Shown here one piece after another: positions 10,560-22,164 of a stretch of 64,000 nucleotides of DNA (positions are counted from its first letter, which is position 1; every line of letters begins with the position of its first letter). The position numbers and the translations under genes were made by a program. The stretch lies in NCBI RefSeq assembly GCF_904849725.1, contig NC_058518.1, forward strand, positions 327,506,581-327,570,580, written 5' to 3'. Below the pieces are notes generated by a model. That model searched no databases. It had not been told where the DNA came from and worked only from the letters and a program-made list of their open reading frames with translations. This DNA is from Hordeum vulgare subsp. vulgare (lineage: Eukaryota; Streptophyta; Magnoliopsida; Poales; Poaceae).

Positions 10560-11560
10560 ATTGTGGAGGAGAAGCCTCCCCCACCTACTGAAATTGTGCC
10601 CTTTAAAATACCAACTCGTATTATTGATTGTGTCTTGGCTAATTGATATGCAGGAGATAGACATCGAGGTGAAAACTTGCTATATCTTTCACAACTATGC
10701 TCCTTATTTAAGCTTGCAGGTATATCGATGGATTTTGTTATGAGAAAGTTATTTTCTCTATCATTAAAAGATAAGGCTTTGGGTCGGTATAGGCTCCTTG
10801 ATAACTCCCATTTGCTAAATTGGCAAGATCTTATGCCTCTCTTTTATGCAAAATTTTATCCTTTTCGTGAAATACATCGAGACATGAACTATATTTATAA
10901 CTTTTGGTCTCGTGACGGAGAAAGCATCGCTCAAGCTTGGGGGAGATTGAAGTCCCTAATGCTCAAATGTCCCAATCATGAGCTCCCCAAGGAAATTATT
11001 CTTACAAAGTTTTATGCAAGGCTTTCTCGTCAAGATAAAGAGATGCTTGATGCCTCCTCTAGTGGGCCATTCTCCAACAAAAGCACAGAAGCTAGGTGGG
11101 ATCTTATTGAAAGGATCCATAAGAACACTGAAGACTAGGAGATCTACAAAGGTATTGAACCAGTTATAAATTATGAGCATGATTATATTGAGAGCTATGT
11201 GAAAACTGATTACTTCAATACCTTTTGTGCTAAGATTGGTCTTGATTCCCAGCTTCTAATTGATTTTTGCAAAGACTTTGCCTCTCATATTGATTCTTCT
11301 AAGAAGAGGGAGGATCAACACCATAAACCTTTTAAGGAATTTCCTCTTGAGATCAATGTTGTTGACCCTATCTTGCCTGCAGTTTTATAGGAAAAGCCAC
11401 CTTTATCGACAAGGATGGGAAGCATTCTTTTGTCACACGCATACTGAATAAAAGTGAAAGAACGACTGATGAGCATGATGACCTGATTAAGGTCGATCGT
11501 CAAGTTGCATTAGTCAAGGATCTTGTTACTAGTAATATTGAGGATTGCAATATAAATTTT
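10560..11560 (+). pseudogene. Gag of element C
   Basis: The readable core is 10677-11138 with CSLFKLAGISMDFV, SLKDKALGRYRL, FYPFREIHRDMNYIYNF and ESIAQAWGRLKSL, the same Gag domain as in B. A TAG at 11136-11138 stands where related proteins have Trp in EDW. The frame continues 11199-11390 (FCAKIGLDSQLLIDFCKDF) and then decays. The QAWGR codons carry AAGCTTGGGGGAG (10933-10945). No zinc knuckle is seen. Confidence 0.8.
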
Positions 11561-12010
11561 TGTGTCGTTTCTACTAACCTTGTTACAGCCAAGAATAAAG
11601 GCCCAATTTCAGGTACTCCCATTGTATCTGTTAAAATAGGAGATCATAATTATTACGGGCTATGTGATTTGGGATCCAGTGCTAGTGCTATTCCTTTTTC
11701 ACTTTATCAAGAGATCATGAATGAGATTCTTCCATGTGAAATTGCAGACGTTGATGTTACTATTCATCTTGCAAACAAAGAAACTATCTCTCCTATTATA
11801 ATTGTGCGAGATGTTAAAGCCCTATGTGGAAAGGTAAAATATCCTACCGACTTTCTAGTACTTGGTTCAGTACAAGATAGTTTTTGACCTATTATCTTTG
11901 GTAGGACTTCTCTCAAAACTTGTGGAGCTATTATAGATTGCACGAAAGGAAAAGTATTCGTTGAATTTAATGGTGAGCCATAAATTTAACTTTTCTAAAT
12001 TCTCGAAGCA
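11561..12010 (+). pseudogene. Aspartic protease of element C
   Basis: The clearest stretch is 11669-11887: active site DLGSSASAIPFSLYQE, then IHLANKETISPIIIVRDVKALCG and TDFLVLGSVQDSF, followed by a stop. The remainder (IIFGRTSLKTCGAIIDCTKG) carries on to about 11970. The catalytic Asp is retained, and Ser replaces the usual Ala after Gly. It is in a different frame from gag, so at least one indel lies between them. Confidence 0.8.
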
Positions 12011-13495
12011 AACTCGTGGTACTGATTTGCCTAGTTATGATAAAATTACTGAAGAGATTGTTTCTATTGCTATTCCTCCTAACCATCCTTTGCAGCAATT
12101 TATGGAGGACCACGAGAATGATATGCATATGTAGGAAAAGAAAGAGCTAGACGATATATTTTTGAGACAATGTGCTATCCTGAAGCACAACCTTCCGGCT
12201 GAGCCTTTCGGAATTCTATCAAAATCAAAAGAAGACCCGGTGTTTGATCTTAAACCTCTCCCCAATACGCTCAAGTATGCTTATTTAGATGAAAAGAAAG
12301 TATATCGTATTATTATCAATGCTAACCTTTCAGGATATGAAGAAGAGCGATTATTGGAAGTCCTTCGTAAACACCGAGGCTCTATTGGCTATACCCTTGA
12401 TGATCTTAAGGGGATTAGTCCATCTATTTGTCAGCATACTATCAATCTTGAGCCTGATCCTAAACCGATTGTTGATCAGCGACGACGGTTGAAACTAAAG
12501 ATGAAGGATGTTGTGAGTACCTAAATCCTCAAGCTTCTAGCCACAGGTATTATCTACCCTATAGATGATAGTAAGTGGGTAAGTCCAGTACATTGTGTTC
12601 CCAAGAAAGTAGATATGATTGTGGTTCCTAATGATAAGAATGAACTAATACCTGAAAGAATTATTATTGGATATAGAATGTGTATTGTTTACAGGAAGCT
12701 GAACAAGGAAACCAGGAAGGACCACTATCCGCTACCGTTCATCGACAAAATGCTTGAAAGGTTATCCAAAAACACTCACTTTTGCTATCTTGATGGGTAT
12801 TCTGGCTTCTCTCAAATTCATGTTAACACTGCCGATCAATAAAATACCACTTTTACTTGTCCCTTTGGTACTTATGCTTATAGACGTAGGCCTTTTGGTT
12901 TATGCAATGCTCCTGCTACTTTTCAAAGGTGTATGTCTGCTATCTTTCATGGTTTTTGTGAGGAAATTGTGGAGGTCTTCATGGACGATTTCTCCATCTA
13001 TGGAACCTCTTTTGACCACTGTCTCCACAATCTTAATAAAGTTTTGCACAGATGTGAGGAGACGAACTTGGTACTCAACTGGGAGAAGTGCCACGTCATC
13101 GTCAATGAGGAAATTGTTCTTGGCCACAAGATTTCTGAAAAGGGAATCGAGGTGGAGAGGGCCAAGGTCAAAGCGATCGAGAGGATGCCTTATCCAAAGG
13201 ACATCAAAGGTATTCGTAGTTTCCTCGGTCATGCCGATATCTATACAAGATTTATTAAAGAGTTTTCTAAGACTTCGAAACCCCTCACTAATCTTCTCTA
13301 GAAGGATATTCCTTTTGTGTTTGATGAAGATTGTAATGAAGCCTTCGAAGTTCTTAAGAAACCCTTGATAACCACCCCTATAGTCCAACCACCTGATTGG
13401 AATTTGCCTTTTGAAATCATCTGTGATGCTAGTGATTTTGCTTTTGGAGCTCTATTAGGACAAAGGGTTGATCAGAAATTGAATGTTATACATTA
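12011..13495 (+). pseudogene. Reverse transcriptase of element C (3' truncated)
   Basis: Largely one frame broken by stops at 12522, 12840 and 13299. Motifs: GYTLDDLKGISPSICQH, MCIVYRKLNKETRKDHYPLP, LDGYSGFSQIHV, RPFGLCNAPATFQRCM and the catalytic FMDD in EVFMDDFSIYG (about 12975-13007). The connection domain (IRSFLGHADIYTRFIK) and the first RNase H Asp (CDASDFAFGALLGQR) follow. Gypsy wording stops after LNVIHY at about 13495. RNase H and integrase are missing because the copia sequence begins there. Confidence 0.9.
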
Positions 13496-14530
13496 CTTTG
13501 TTGTGGCGCTGTCGCTTACGTCATATTGGTGTTAAGCGCATGAAGAAACTCCGAGCTGATGGGCTTTTGGAGTCACTTGATTTTGAATCAATTGACATAT
13601 GTGAAGCATGTCTCGTGGGCAAGATGATTAAGACTCTGCTCTGTGGAACAATGGAGCGTGCAAGTGACTTGTTGGAGATCATACATACTGATGTGTGCGG
13701 ACCAATGAGCATAGAGGCGCGCGGCGGATATCGTTATTTTCTCACCTTCACTGACGATTTGAGTAGGTATGGCTATATCTAATTGATGAAGCACAAGTTT
13801 GAAACATTTGAAAAGTTCAAACAATTTCAGAGTGAAGTTGAAAATCATCATATCAAGAAGATCAAGTTCCTACGATCTGATCGAGGAGGTGAATATCTGA
13901 GGTACGAGTTTGGTGCTTACTTAAGACAATGTGGAATTGTTTCACAGTTGGCACCGCCTGGAACACCACACCGTAATGGTGTGTCCGAATGTCGTAATCG
14001 TACTTTATTAGATATGGTGCGTTCTGTAATGTCTCTTACCGATTTTCCATTATCATTTTTGGGCTATCAATTGGAGACAACTGCATTCACTTAAATAGGG
14101 CACCATCAAAATCCGTTGAGACGACACCATATGAGCTATGGTATGGCAAGAAGCCAAAGTTGTCGTTTCTTAAAGTTTGGGGATGTGATGATTATGTCAA
14201 AAAGCTTCAGCCTGAAAAGCTGGAACCCAAAGCGGAAAAGTGTGTATTCATAGGTTACCCAAAAGAGACAGTTGGGTATACCTTCTATCTCAGATCCGAG
14301 GGCAAAGTGTTTGTCGCTAAGAATGGAGATTTTCTTGAGAAAGAGTTTCTCTCGAAAGAATTGAGTGGGAGGAAGATAGAACTTGACGAGGTTGCGGAAC
14401 CTCTGCTTCAACAAGAAGGTGGCGCAGTGCAGAAGGAAATTTTTTTCGATGCAACACCAGTTGAAGAGGAAGCTAATGCTGATGATCATGAAGCTTTAGA
14501 TCAGGTTACTGTCGGACCTCGCATGTGAAC
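13496..14530 (+). pseudogene. Integrase of copia element G
   Basis: Begins within the zinc region (CRLRHIGVKRMKKL, CEACLVGK). The catalytic core is intact in wording: first Asp in IIHTDVCGPMS, second in LRSDRGGEY, Glu in HRNGVSECRNRTL. A TAA at about 13780 (in GYI-LMKHK) and a frame change near 14090 break it. 14160-14528 holds the C-terminal part (LKVWGCDDYVKKLQPEKLEPKAEKC, quoted as LKVWGCDDYVKKLQ and KLEPKAEKC). Typical copia order, integrase before RT, supports the class. Confidence 0.85.
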
Positions 14531-16105
14531 AAGAGCACGTACTGCTCCAGAGTGGTACGGGAATCCTGACTTGTCAATCATTTTGTTGGACAACAATGAG
14601 CCTGCGAGTTATGGAGAAGAAATGGTGGGCCCAGATGATTAGAAGCCATGAAATCTGAGATAGGATCTATGTCTGAAAACAAAGTATGGACTTTGGAAGT
14701 ATTACCTGAAGGTCGCAAGGCTATTCAGAAAAATGGATCTTTAAGAAGAAGACGGATGCGGACAGTAATGTGACTGTTTATAAAGCTCGACTTGTGGCAA
14801 AGGGTTTTTCACAAGTTCAAGGAGATGACTATGATGAGACATTCTCACCCGTAGCGATGCTTCAGTCCGTCCGAATCATGTTAGAAATAGCTGCATTTTT
14901 CGATTATGAAATCTAGCAGATGGATGTCAAAACGGTGTTCCTTAACGGGTTTCTTAAGGAAGAGTTGTATATGATGCAGCCCGAAGGTTTTGTCAATCCA
15001 GAGAATGTTGACAATGTGTGCAAGCTCCAACGATCCATTTATGGACTGGTGCAAGCATCTCGGAGTTGGAATCAGCGCTTTGATGAGGTGATCAAGGCGT
15101 TTGGGTTTATACAAGTTTTTGGAGAAACTTGTATTTACAAGAAAGTGAGTGGGAGCTCTATAGCGTTTCTAATATTATATGTGGATGACATATTGCTGAT
15201 TGGAAACAATGTAGAGTTACTGGAAAGTGTAAAGGATTACTTGAATAAAAGTTTTCAATGAAGAACCTAGGAGAAGCTGCTTACATATTGGGCATAAAGA
15301 TCTATAGATATAGGTCAAGGCGCATAAATGGATAACGTTTTGAAGAAGTTCAAAATGGAACAATCCAAGAAGGCGTTCTTGCCTGTGTTACAAGGTATAA
15401 AGTTGAGTAAGAATCAATGTCCAGTAACTGGAGAAGATAGAAAAAGATGGATGTCGTCCCCTATGCTTCAGCCATAGGGTCTATCATGTATGCAATGTTG
15501 TGCACAAGACCGGATGTCAGCCTGGCCATAAGTATGGTTGGCAGGTTTCGAAGTGATCGAGGAGTGGAACACTGGGTGGCGGTCAAGAATATTCTGAAGT
15601 ACCTGAAGGGACAAAGAGCTCATTGTAAAGGGTTAAGTTTATGCAAGCTTTGACACTGATCCGGATGAATCTAAGTCTCAAACCGGATACATATTTATTC
15701 TTAACGGGGGTGCGGTAAGCTGGTGTAGTTCCAAGCAAAGCAGCATAGCTTATTCTACATGCAAAGCAGAGTACATAGCTGCCTCAGAGGCGACTAAGAA
15801 GGGTGTTTGGATTAACTAGTTCATGTCAGATCTTGGAGTAGTGCCAAGTGCACTAGATCCAATCAATATGTTCTGTCACAACACTGGTGCCATTGCTCTA
15901 GCCAAGGAACCAAGGTTTCACAAGAGGACTAGACACATAAATTGACGCTTCAATGCCATCCGGTATTACATCAAGGAGGAGGACATAAATATTTGCAAAG
16001 TGCACACAAATCTGGATGTTGCACATTGGTGGACTAAACCTCTTCCACGAGCAAAGCATGATCAACGCCAGAACTGTATGGGTGTTAGATTCATTACATT
16101 GTAAA
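14531..16105 (+). pseudogene. Reverse transcriptase and RNase H of copia element G
   Basis: RT: MDVKTVFLNGFLKEELYM (14920 on), QPEGFVNPENVDNVCKL, SIYGLVQASRSWNQRF, and the catalytic YVDD at 15178-15189 in LYVDDILLIGNN. RNase H: YASAIGSIMYAMLCTRPD (15456 on), GYIFILNGGAVSWCSSKQ, STCKAEYIAASEA and VHTNLDVAHWWTKPL, reaching 16105. Several stops and frame changes are present, so no full enzyme is made. Confidence 0.88.
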
Positions 16106-16155
16106 TCACATAGAGATGTGAAGCTTGATTATTGACTGTAGTGCAAGTGTGAGAC

Positions 16156-17941
16156 TGTTGGAAATATGCCCTAGAGGCAATAATAAAATAGTTATTATTA
16201 TATTTCCCGTTTCAAGATATTCGTTTATTATACATGCTATAATTGTATTGAATGGAAATATAAATGCATTTGTGGATATATAGATAAAACAATGTCCGTA
16301 GTGAGCCTCTAGTTGACTAGCCTGTTAGTCAAGGATGGTTAAGGTTTCCTATCCAAAGACAATTGTTGTCACTTGATGACGGGATCACATCATTAGGAGA
16401 ATGATGTGATGGACAAGACCCAAACTATAAATGTAGCATGTGATCCTGTCATTTTGTTGCTATTATTTTTTGCATGTCAAGTAAACATTCCTATGACCAT
16501 GTGATCATGTAACTCACTAACACCGGAGGAATGCCTTGTGTGTATAAAATGTCGCAATGTTACTGGGTGACTATAAAGGTACTCTACAGGCATATCCGCA
16601 GGTGTCCATTGAGTTAGCATGGATCAAGACTGGGATTTGTCACTCCGTGTGACGAAGAGGTATCTCGGGGCCCACTCGGTAATACAACATCACAAACAAG
16701 CCTTGCAAGCAATGTTACTAAAGAGTTAGCCACGGGATCTTGTATTACGGAACAAGTAAAGAGACTTGCTAGTAACGAGATTGAAATAGGTATGGCGATA
16801 CCGACGATCGAATCTCGGGCAAGTAACATACCGAAGGACAAAGGGAATGATATACGGGATTGTGTGAATCCTTGACATAGAGGTTCAACCGATAAGATCT
16901 CCGTAGAATATGTAGGATCCAATATTGACGTCTAGGTACCACTATAGGATATTGACCGGAGAGTGTCTCGGTCATGTCTGCATAGTTCTTGAACCCACAG
17001 GGTCTGCACATCTAAGGTTCGGTGACATTTTCGGTATAGTTGAATTATTGATGTTGGTAACGAATGTTGTTCGGAGTCCCAGGTGAGATCTCAGACATCA
17101 CGAGTGTCTGTGGAATGGTCCGGAAACGAAGATTGATATATAGGATTATTGCATTTGGCTTTCGGAAAGATTTCGGGCATTACCGGTAAAGTACCAGGAG
17201 TGATGAATTGGTTCCGGGGTTTTACCGGGAGGGGCCACCCACCCGGGAGAGAACCAAATAGGCCCATGGGTGGCGCACCAGCCCTTAATGGGCTGGTGAG
17301 GCCAGCCCAATAAGGCTATTTGGGCCAAGACAATAATAAAGAAGGAAAAAAGGGAAGGAGGTGGACAAGATATTATGGAGTCCTCCACCAAACCGAATTG
17401 GAGGAGGACTCCTCCCTCCTTGCCTCGGTCGAAGCTCGTCCTTGGAGTAACAGGCAATCCAACCACCCCTTGGTTCCTCCTATATATAGTGGAGGGTTTT
17501 AGGGTTTTTGAAACTCAAGCCTTTGTGCAAACCTCTCTCCCACCACTACTTCGTGACACCTCGTAGCTAGATCGGTACGGCACGGCGAAGCCATGCCGGA
17601 GTAGCTCCACCATCATCACCACCACGCTGTCGTGCTTCCGGAGAATTCAGCTACCTCTTTGTCTCTCTTGTTGGATTAAGAAGGTGGAGATCATCATCAA
17701 GCTATACGTGTGCTGAACCCGGAGGTGCCGTCCGTTCGGTGCTAGATCGCGATGGATCGTGGGACGGCGGTGATTTGGATCGCGAAGACGTTCCACTACA
17801 TCAACCACGTTTCTTAACGCTTCCCGCTTAGCGATCTACACGGGTATGTGGATGCGATCTCCCTCTCGTAGATGATCATCACCATGATAGGTCTTCGTGT
17901 GCGTAGGAAATTTTTTGTTTCCCATGCAATGTTCCCTAACA
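16156..17941 (+). repeat. 3' LTR of copia element G (Angela/BARE type)
   Basis: A 1786 bp LTR opening TGTTGGAAATATGCCCTAG and ending TTCCCTAACA. The sequence just upstream, AAGTGTGAGAC, corresponds to the family polypurine tract with one change. Start and length match the BARE-1/WIS/Angela copia group as I know it. A TATATATAG box is at about 17481. The partner LTR is missing. Confidence 0.92.
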
Positions 17942-18959
17942 TTAAGTTCATGAAGAACAGCGTAACGCATTAAGTAAGATGACATGATGTAGAGGGATAA
18001 ACTCAAGCAATATGATGAAAGCCCAATCTTTTTATCCTGGATGGCATCAATACAATACGTGCCTCGCTACCCCTACTATGTCACTGGGTGAGAACACCGC
18101 AAGATTGAACCCAAAACTATGCACTTCTCCCATTGCAAGAATTACCAATCTAGTTGGCCAAACCAAACCAATAACTCGAAGAGACTTGCTAAGATATGAA
18201 ATCATGGATATAAGAATTCAGAGGAGATTCAAATAATATACATAGATAATCTGAACATAAACTCACAATTCATCGGATGTCGACAAACACATTGCAAAAG
18301 AGTATTACATCGGATAGATCTCCATGAAGATCATGAAGAACATGGTATTGAAGATCAAAGAGAGAGAAGAAGCCATCAAGTTACTAGCTATGGACCCGTA
18401 GGTCTGTGGTGAACTACTCACGCATCATCGGAGGGCCAATGGAGTTGATGTAGATGACCTCCGTGATCAATTCCCTCTCCGGAAAATTACTAGAAAAGGC
18501 TCCCGGATTGGATCTCACGGGAACAGAGGCTCCCAGCGGCAGAAAAGTATTTTCGTGGCTCTTTTTTGCAATGGGGGATATTTGGGAATTTATAGACTGA
18601 AGAATAGGGTTAGTATACCTGCAGGGGACCCACAAGCCAGGGGCGCGACCCCCTAGCGCGCGCCCTGCATGGTTGTGGCCTCCCGGCAGGTGCCCTGCCC
18701 CCTACTCCAAGACTTCTGGGTTTCTTCTGGTCCAAGAAAAATCATTCCGAAGATTTTACTCCGTTTGGACTCCGTTTAATATTCCTTATCTACAATAGTC
18801 AAAAACATGGAAAAACAAAAACTCGCACTAGGCTCTAGATTAATAGGTTAGTCCCGAAAATAATATGGAACAACATATTAATGCATATAAAACCTCCAAA
18901 CAGGTAATATAATAGCATGGAACATTCAAGAATTATAGATACGTTGGAGACGTATCACA
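17942..18959 (-). repeat. LTR fragment of family A
   Basis: Minus-strand LTR opening TGATACGTCTCC at 18959. It keeps the palindrome (18630-18679) and TATAAAT (18588-18594), about 36 bp apart. Its 3' part is missing because copia G abuts it at 17941. It sits at the C-terminal end of the second ORF of element D. Confidence 0.8.
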
Positions 18960-19058
18960 TTCCTCAATGAGTTGGTGCTCTGTGATAGACTAGTGATTAT
19001 GATAAACCTTAGGCAATAAGTAGTCATTGGGGGCATATGGCTACATTAAAACACTTTG

Positions 19059-19740
19059 CTAAGCTTGTGGCATAAATACCACCATGAATTTTGCCTCTAG
19101 TTTGGTTAAGTGTCGCACAACAATAGCTCCTAAGTTGTAAGTGCTATCATCATAAAGTGTGCGGTGCAAAATAGAGGGGGTGGGGGCACTGAGGCCACCA
19201 CCGTGCTCCATAGGAGTTATGAATTTTGCTATAAACAAGGAGCAATAGTGCACACACAAAAAATGCAAACTAGTGGCCCTAGCATTTGATATGCCCCTAG
19301 TTTCTCCCACAGTTAAGGTGAGGAGAAAATCCTCGAATTTCTCAGACTTAGAATCACACATTCCCCCATCCGAGGGAAGCAAGCATATTTCACAAAATTC
19401 AGCAAGAGGTAACTCATAATGTTCAACATACAAATCAAAACGAACCATGGGAGCAACGAGCATACTAATGAAGTAGAAATTTTGCAAAAAGGGATTTGTA
19501 AGGAGGTAGTATTGGTCACACTCATCTACGAGGAAGTTGGTTAACCTGGCATTTGCAATGAATTTCGTGAACTCTTGGTGAAAACCCACCTCACTCATGA
19601 AAGGTATATGCGGCCATTCACATGGCATAACCTACATGTTGCGAGGGATGTTGACATCTTGGTCCGTGATCCTTGCAACAAATCCTTTCGAGTTCCATCT
19701 CAAAGAACCTCTCCTGAATAATTTCATTTCATACGAACAA
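19059..19740 (-). pseudogene. Athila-type second ORF of element D
   Basis: The clear frame is 19628-19059 (189 residues) from CEWPHIPFMSEVGF to VRHLTKLEAKF. It aligns by eye with the E ORF: CEW, F-M-x-E-x-G, CDQYYLL/CEQYVAL, FDLYVEHYELPLAEFCEI against FDLYDISYTMDLEDFNRI, TVGETRGI/TVGDTRDI. A blurred N-terminus extends to about 19740 beyond a stop. This matches the Athila ORF1 family as I remember it. No enzymatic motif or membrane segment is visible, and the function is unknown. Confidence 0.65.
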
Positions 19741-20514
19741 ATTTCCGAAAATTTTGGACCACAAAATTATGTCAGTAAAACTTTGCAAGATTGATAGCAA
19801 CTCCTCATATGGATGCCTAGAGGACATATCAAGCATTACCACTACTTGCAACTCAAACAATTAGACATGCAAGCTCATTTTCGGTAGCACCAAGTGCAGC
19901 TAAATAATTAAAATATAAACCACTAAATCAAAGAATAATTGGAGGAATGGGAGTGTCACATACCAAGGAGTAATTCCTCAAAGCATTTTCGAAAACGGAG
20001 TTCCAAGCAACGAGATAAAAAAATTCAGTTTCTAGAGGAAGAACGAGAGAGAGAGAGAGAGAGAGAGGTGGAGATTTTTTTTCTCGAGCTAGGTGATGAA
20101 GTGGGGTGAAGGGACAAGGCAGGGGGCTGTGGGCCGCACATGCCATTAGGGCGCGCCTAGGGGGGTGGACTACCCTGTTGGCTTGTGACCCACACGTGCA
20201 CCTTCCTCCTGTAATTTTTGCACCAAAAATTCTTAAATATTCTAGAAAAAATCATGTTAAAATTTTGTGGTAATCTGGGACTTTTTATTTTTGGGTCATT
20301 TTTCTATTGCACGAAAAACTCAGAAAACGAGGTAATCATTGCATTCTATTTTTCTAAAATAAATAAAACAAAGAATAAACTTGTGATATAAAGAGTTGTG
20401 AAAACTCAATTCATCAATCACATGTCTTTCAAAAAGGACCCATTAGTAAGGTTGGTCAGGTCTTATTAACGACCGTTTTTTATTGACATGAAACCGAAGA
20501 ATTTTCGTGTATCA
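19741..20514 (-). promoter_or_regulatory. Leader between protease and second ORF of D
   Basis: No RT, RNase H or integrase wording in any frame. A weak version of the LTR palindrome lies at 20130-20192 (GGTCACAAGCC side at 20180-20192), with a GGCGCGCC core. A (GA)n run at 20045-20068 follows in element sense. No TATA box is seen. The leader is comparable to 55205-55985 in E. Confidence 0.4.
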
Positions 20515-21776
20515 CTAAGTTAACTCTATGGGGATTTGTATCTCCCCAACGATAAGATTGTAATATCTTTTCTTGGCAGTAGGTAGAGGGATTTTAAAAT
20601 CTTCAGTGATAACCGTGGCACAAGGCTCAATGACATTAATATTATTAACCAAAGCTTCCTTGTTTGGAAAAAGCACGGTATGTTAACATGGAAAGTATCC
20701 TTGCTTTTGTTGCAATAAATAACAACCCATGCAGTATTTAGAAAGGGTCTATCAAGGATGATCGACATATTTTCATCTTCGAGTATATCAAGTATAACAA
20801 AGTCTGTTAAGATAGTAACATTTGCAACCAGAACATGAATGTCCTTGCAAATTCCAATATGTAAAGAAGTGGATTTATCAGCCATTTGGAAAATATGTCA
20901 GTGGGTGTAAGCTTATTCAAATCCAATCTTTTATAAAGAGAGAAAGGCATAACACTAACACCGGCTCCTAAATCACATAGAGAAATTTTAACATAATTTA
21001 TATTAATAGAGCAAGGTATAGTGGGCATGCGAGGATCTACGAACTTCTTAGGTACTCCACCATCAAAATAATAATTAGCAAGCATAGTACCAATTTTAGT
21101 TTCTGGTATATTTTGTTGGTAATGATATCCTTCATATACTTAGCATATAGAGGCATTTTCAATATATTAGTCAAAGCGACTGCGCCAAAAGACTGGTCTA
21201 ATCATTTCAACAAAGCGTTCAAATTCTTCCTCGTCCTTACCTTTAGAAGGCTTACAAGGGAAGGGCATGGGTTTGTGAGCCCATGCCTCTCTTTCTTTCC
21301 CATGTTGTCTAGCAACAAAGTCTCTTTGGTCACATTGTTTATTCTTAGTATGTCGGTTATCAAGATATTTGGCAGGTTCTATTTCCACATCATTATTCAG
21401 TTCCTTACTACTATTTGGTGGATCTTCTATGTGAACATATTTATTATCTTTATCATTATCACTAAGTTCATGTTCACTACGAGATTGTGTCTAAGCATTA
21501 GAAGTAGAAACATCATTATGATTCTCAACAGGTTTTCCTATAACATGTTCACAAGGAGCATGCAAAGTCCTATCATTTTTCTTTTTCTTTTTCTTCTTAG
21601 AAGGACTAGGTATATCATCATTAACCCTTTGAGAATCCTGTTCTATTCTTTTAGGATGACCTTCAGGATAAATAGGTTCCTGAGTTATTCTACCTCCTCT
21701 AGTCATTACTCTAACAACGTGATCATTCATATTATTGTTTATCTCAGCAAGCAAATCATTTTGTGACTTAGCACAT
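20515..21776 (-). pseudogene. Gag tail and aspartic protease of element D
   Basis: Pieces in several frames: 21776-21491 (QNDLLAEINNNMNDHVVRVM, TRGGRITQEPIYPEGHPKR, a Lys-rich run), 21388-21167 (DFVARQHGKEREAW, FERFVEMIRPVF), and 21085-20807 with active site CDLGAGVSVMPFSLYKRL. 20885-20526 carries VTILTDFVILDILEDENM and ILDRPFLNTAWVVIYCNK. The ORF ends EIQIPIELT then TAG (20515-20517). Element E ends at the equivalent codon, so the protease ORF naturally terminates without RT in this family. Confidence 0.8.
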
Positions 21777-22164
21777 TGATGACCCACAAGTATAGGCTAT
21801 CAATCATAGTCTTTTCGATAAGCAAGAGTGTCGAACCCAACAAGAAGCGGAAGGAAATGACAAGCAGTTTTCAACAAGATAATTTCTGCAAACAATAAAA
21901 TAGCGGTAACAAGTTGTTTGATAGCAATATAATTGTAACAAGTGACAAGTAGCAATAGTAAAAATAGGTGCATCAAGATAGCGCAATCCATTTGTGGCAA
22001 AGTACAAGCCGAAACCATTTCTTATCATAGGATAAGCATTCTTGAGGGCACATAGGAATTTCATCTAGTCACGTTCGTCATGTCGGGTTAATTAGCATTC
22101 GATACTTTGATAATTTGATATGTGGGTGGACCGGTGCTTGCGTGCTGCTCTTACTTGAACAAAA
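21777..22164 (-). repeat. B-type LTR fragment at 5' side of D
   Basis: Begins TGATGACCCACAAG at 21777, the inner LTR end seen in B at 7237, and follows that LTR to about 22164. The primer site and gag start that should lie left of it are missing, indicating a deletion. Confidence 0.75.

Larger units (their letters stand above)
9942..13495 (+). mobile_element. Gypsy LTR retrotransposon C (5' part)
   Basis: Plus-strand element with a truncated 5' LTR (9942-10391), primer site, gag, protease and RT. It stops abruptly at about 13495 inside the RT/RNase H region, where a copia element takes over. Wording is close to element B, so it belongs to the same autonomous gypsy group. Several stops look like single transitions in otherwise readable codons. 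Confidence 0.85.
13496..17941 (+). mobile_element. BARE/WIS/Angela-type copia element G (3' half)
   Basis: Plus-strand Ty1/copia element truncated at its 5' side. It keeps the pre-integrase zinc region, integrase, RT, RNase H, a polypurine-like tract and a 1786 bp 3' LTR. The 5' LTR, gag and protease are missing, and the sequence begins mid-codon against gypsy element C. The right flank is TTAAG, inside an LTR of family A. Confidence 0.9.
18960..22164 (-). mobile_element. RT-less gypsy element D (fragment)
   Basis: On the minus strand the order is LTR fragment (22164-21777), gag tail and protease (21776-20515), a leader without RT, RNase H or integrase, and an Athila-type ORF. The layout is the same as element E. 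The gag N-terminus and primer site are deleted, so the LTR end joins gag directly at 21776/21777. The 3' end is cut by an LTR of family A. Confidence 0.75.
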
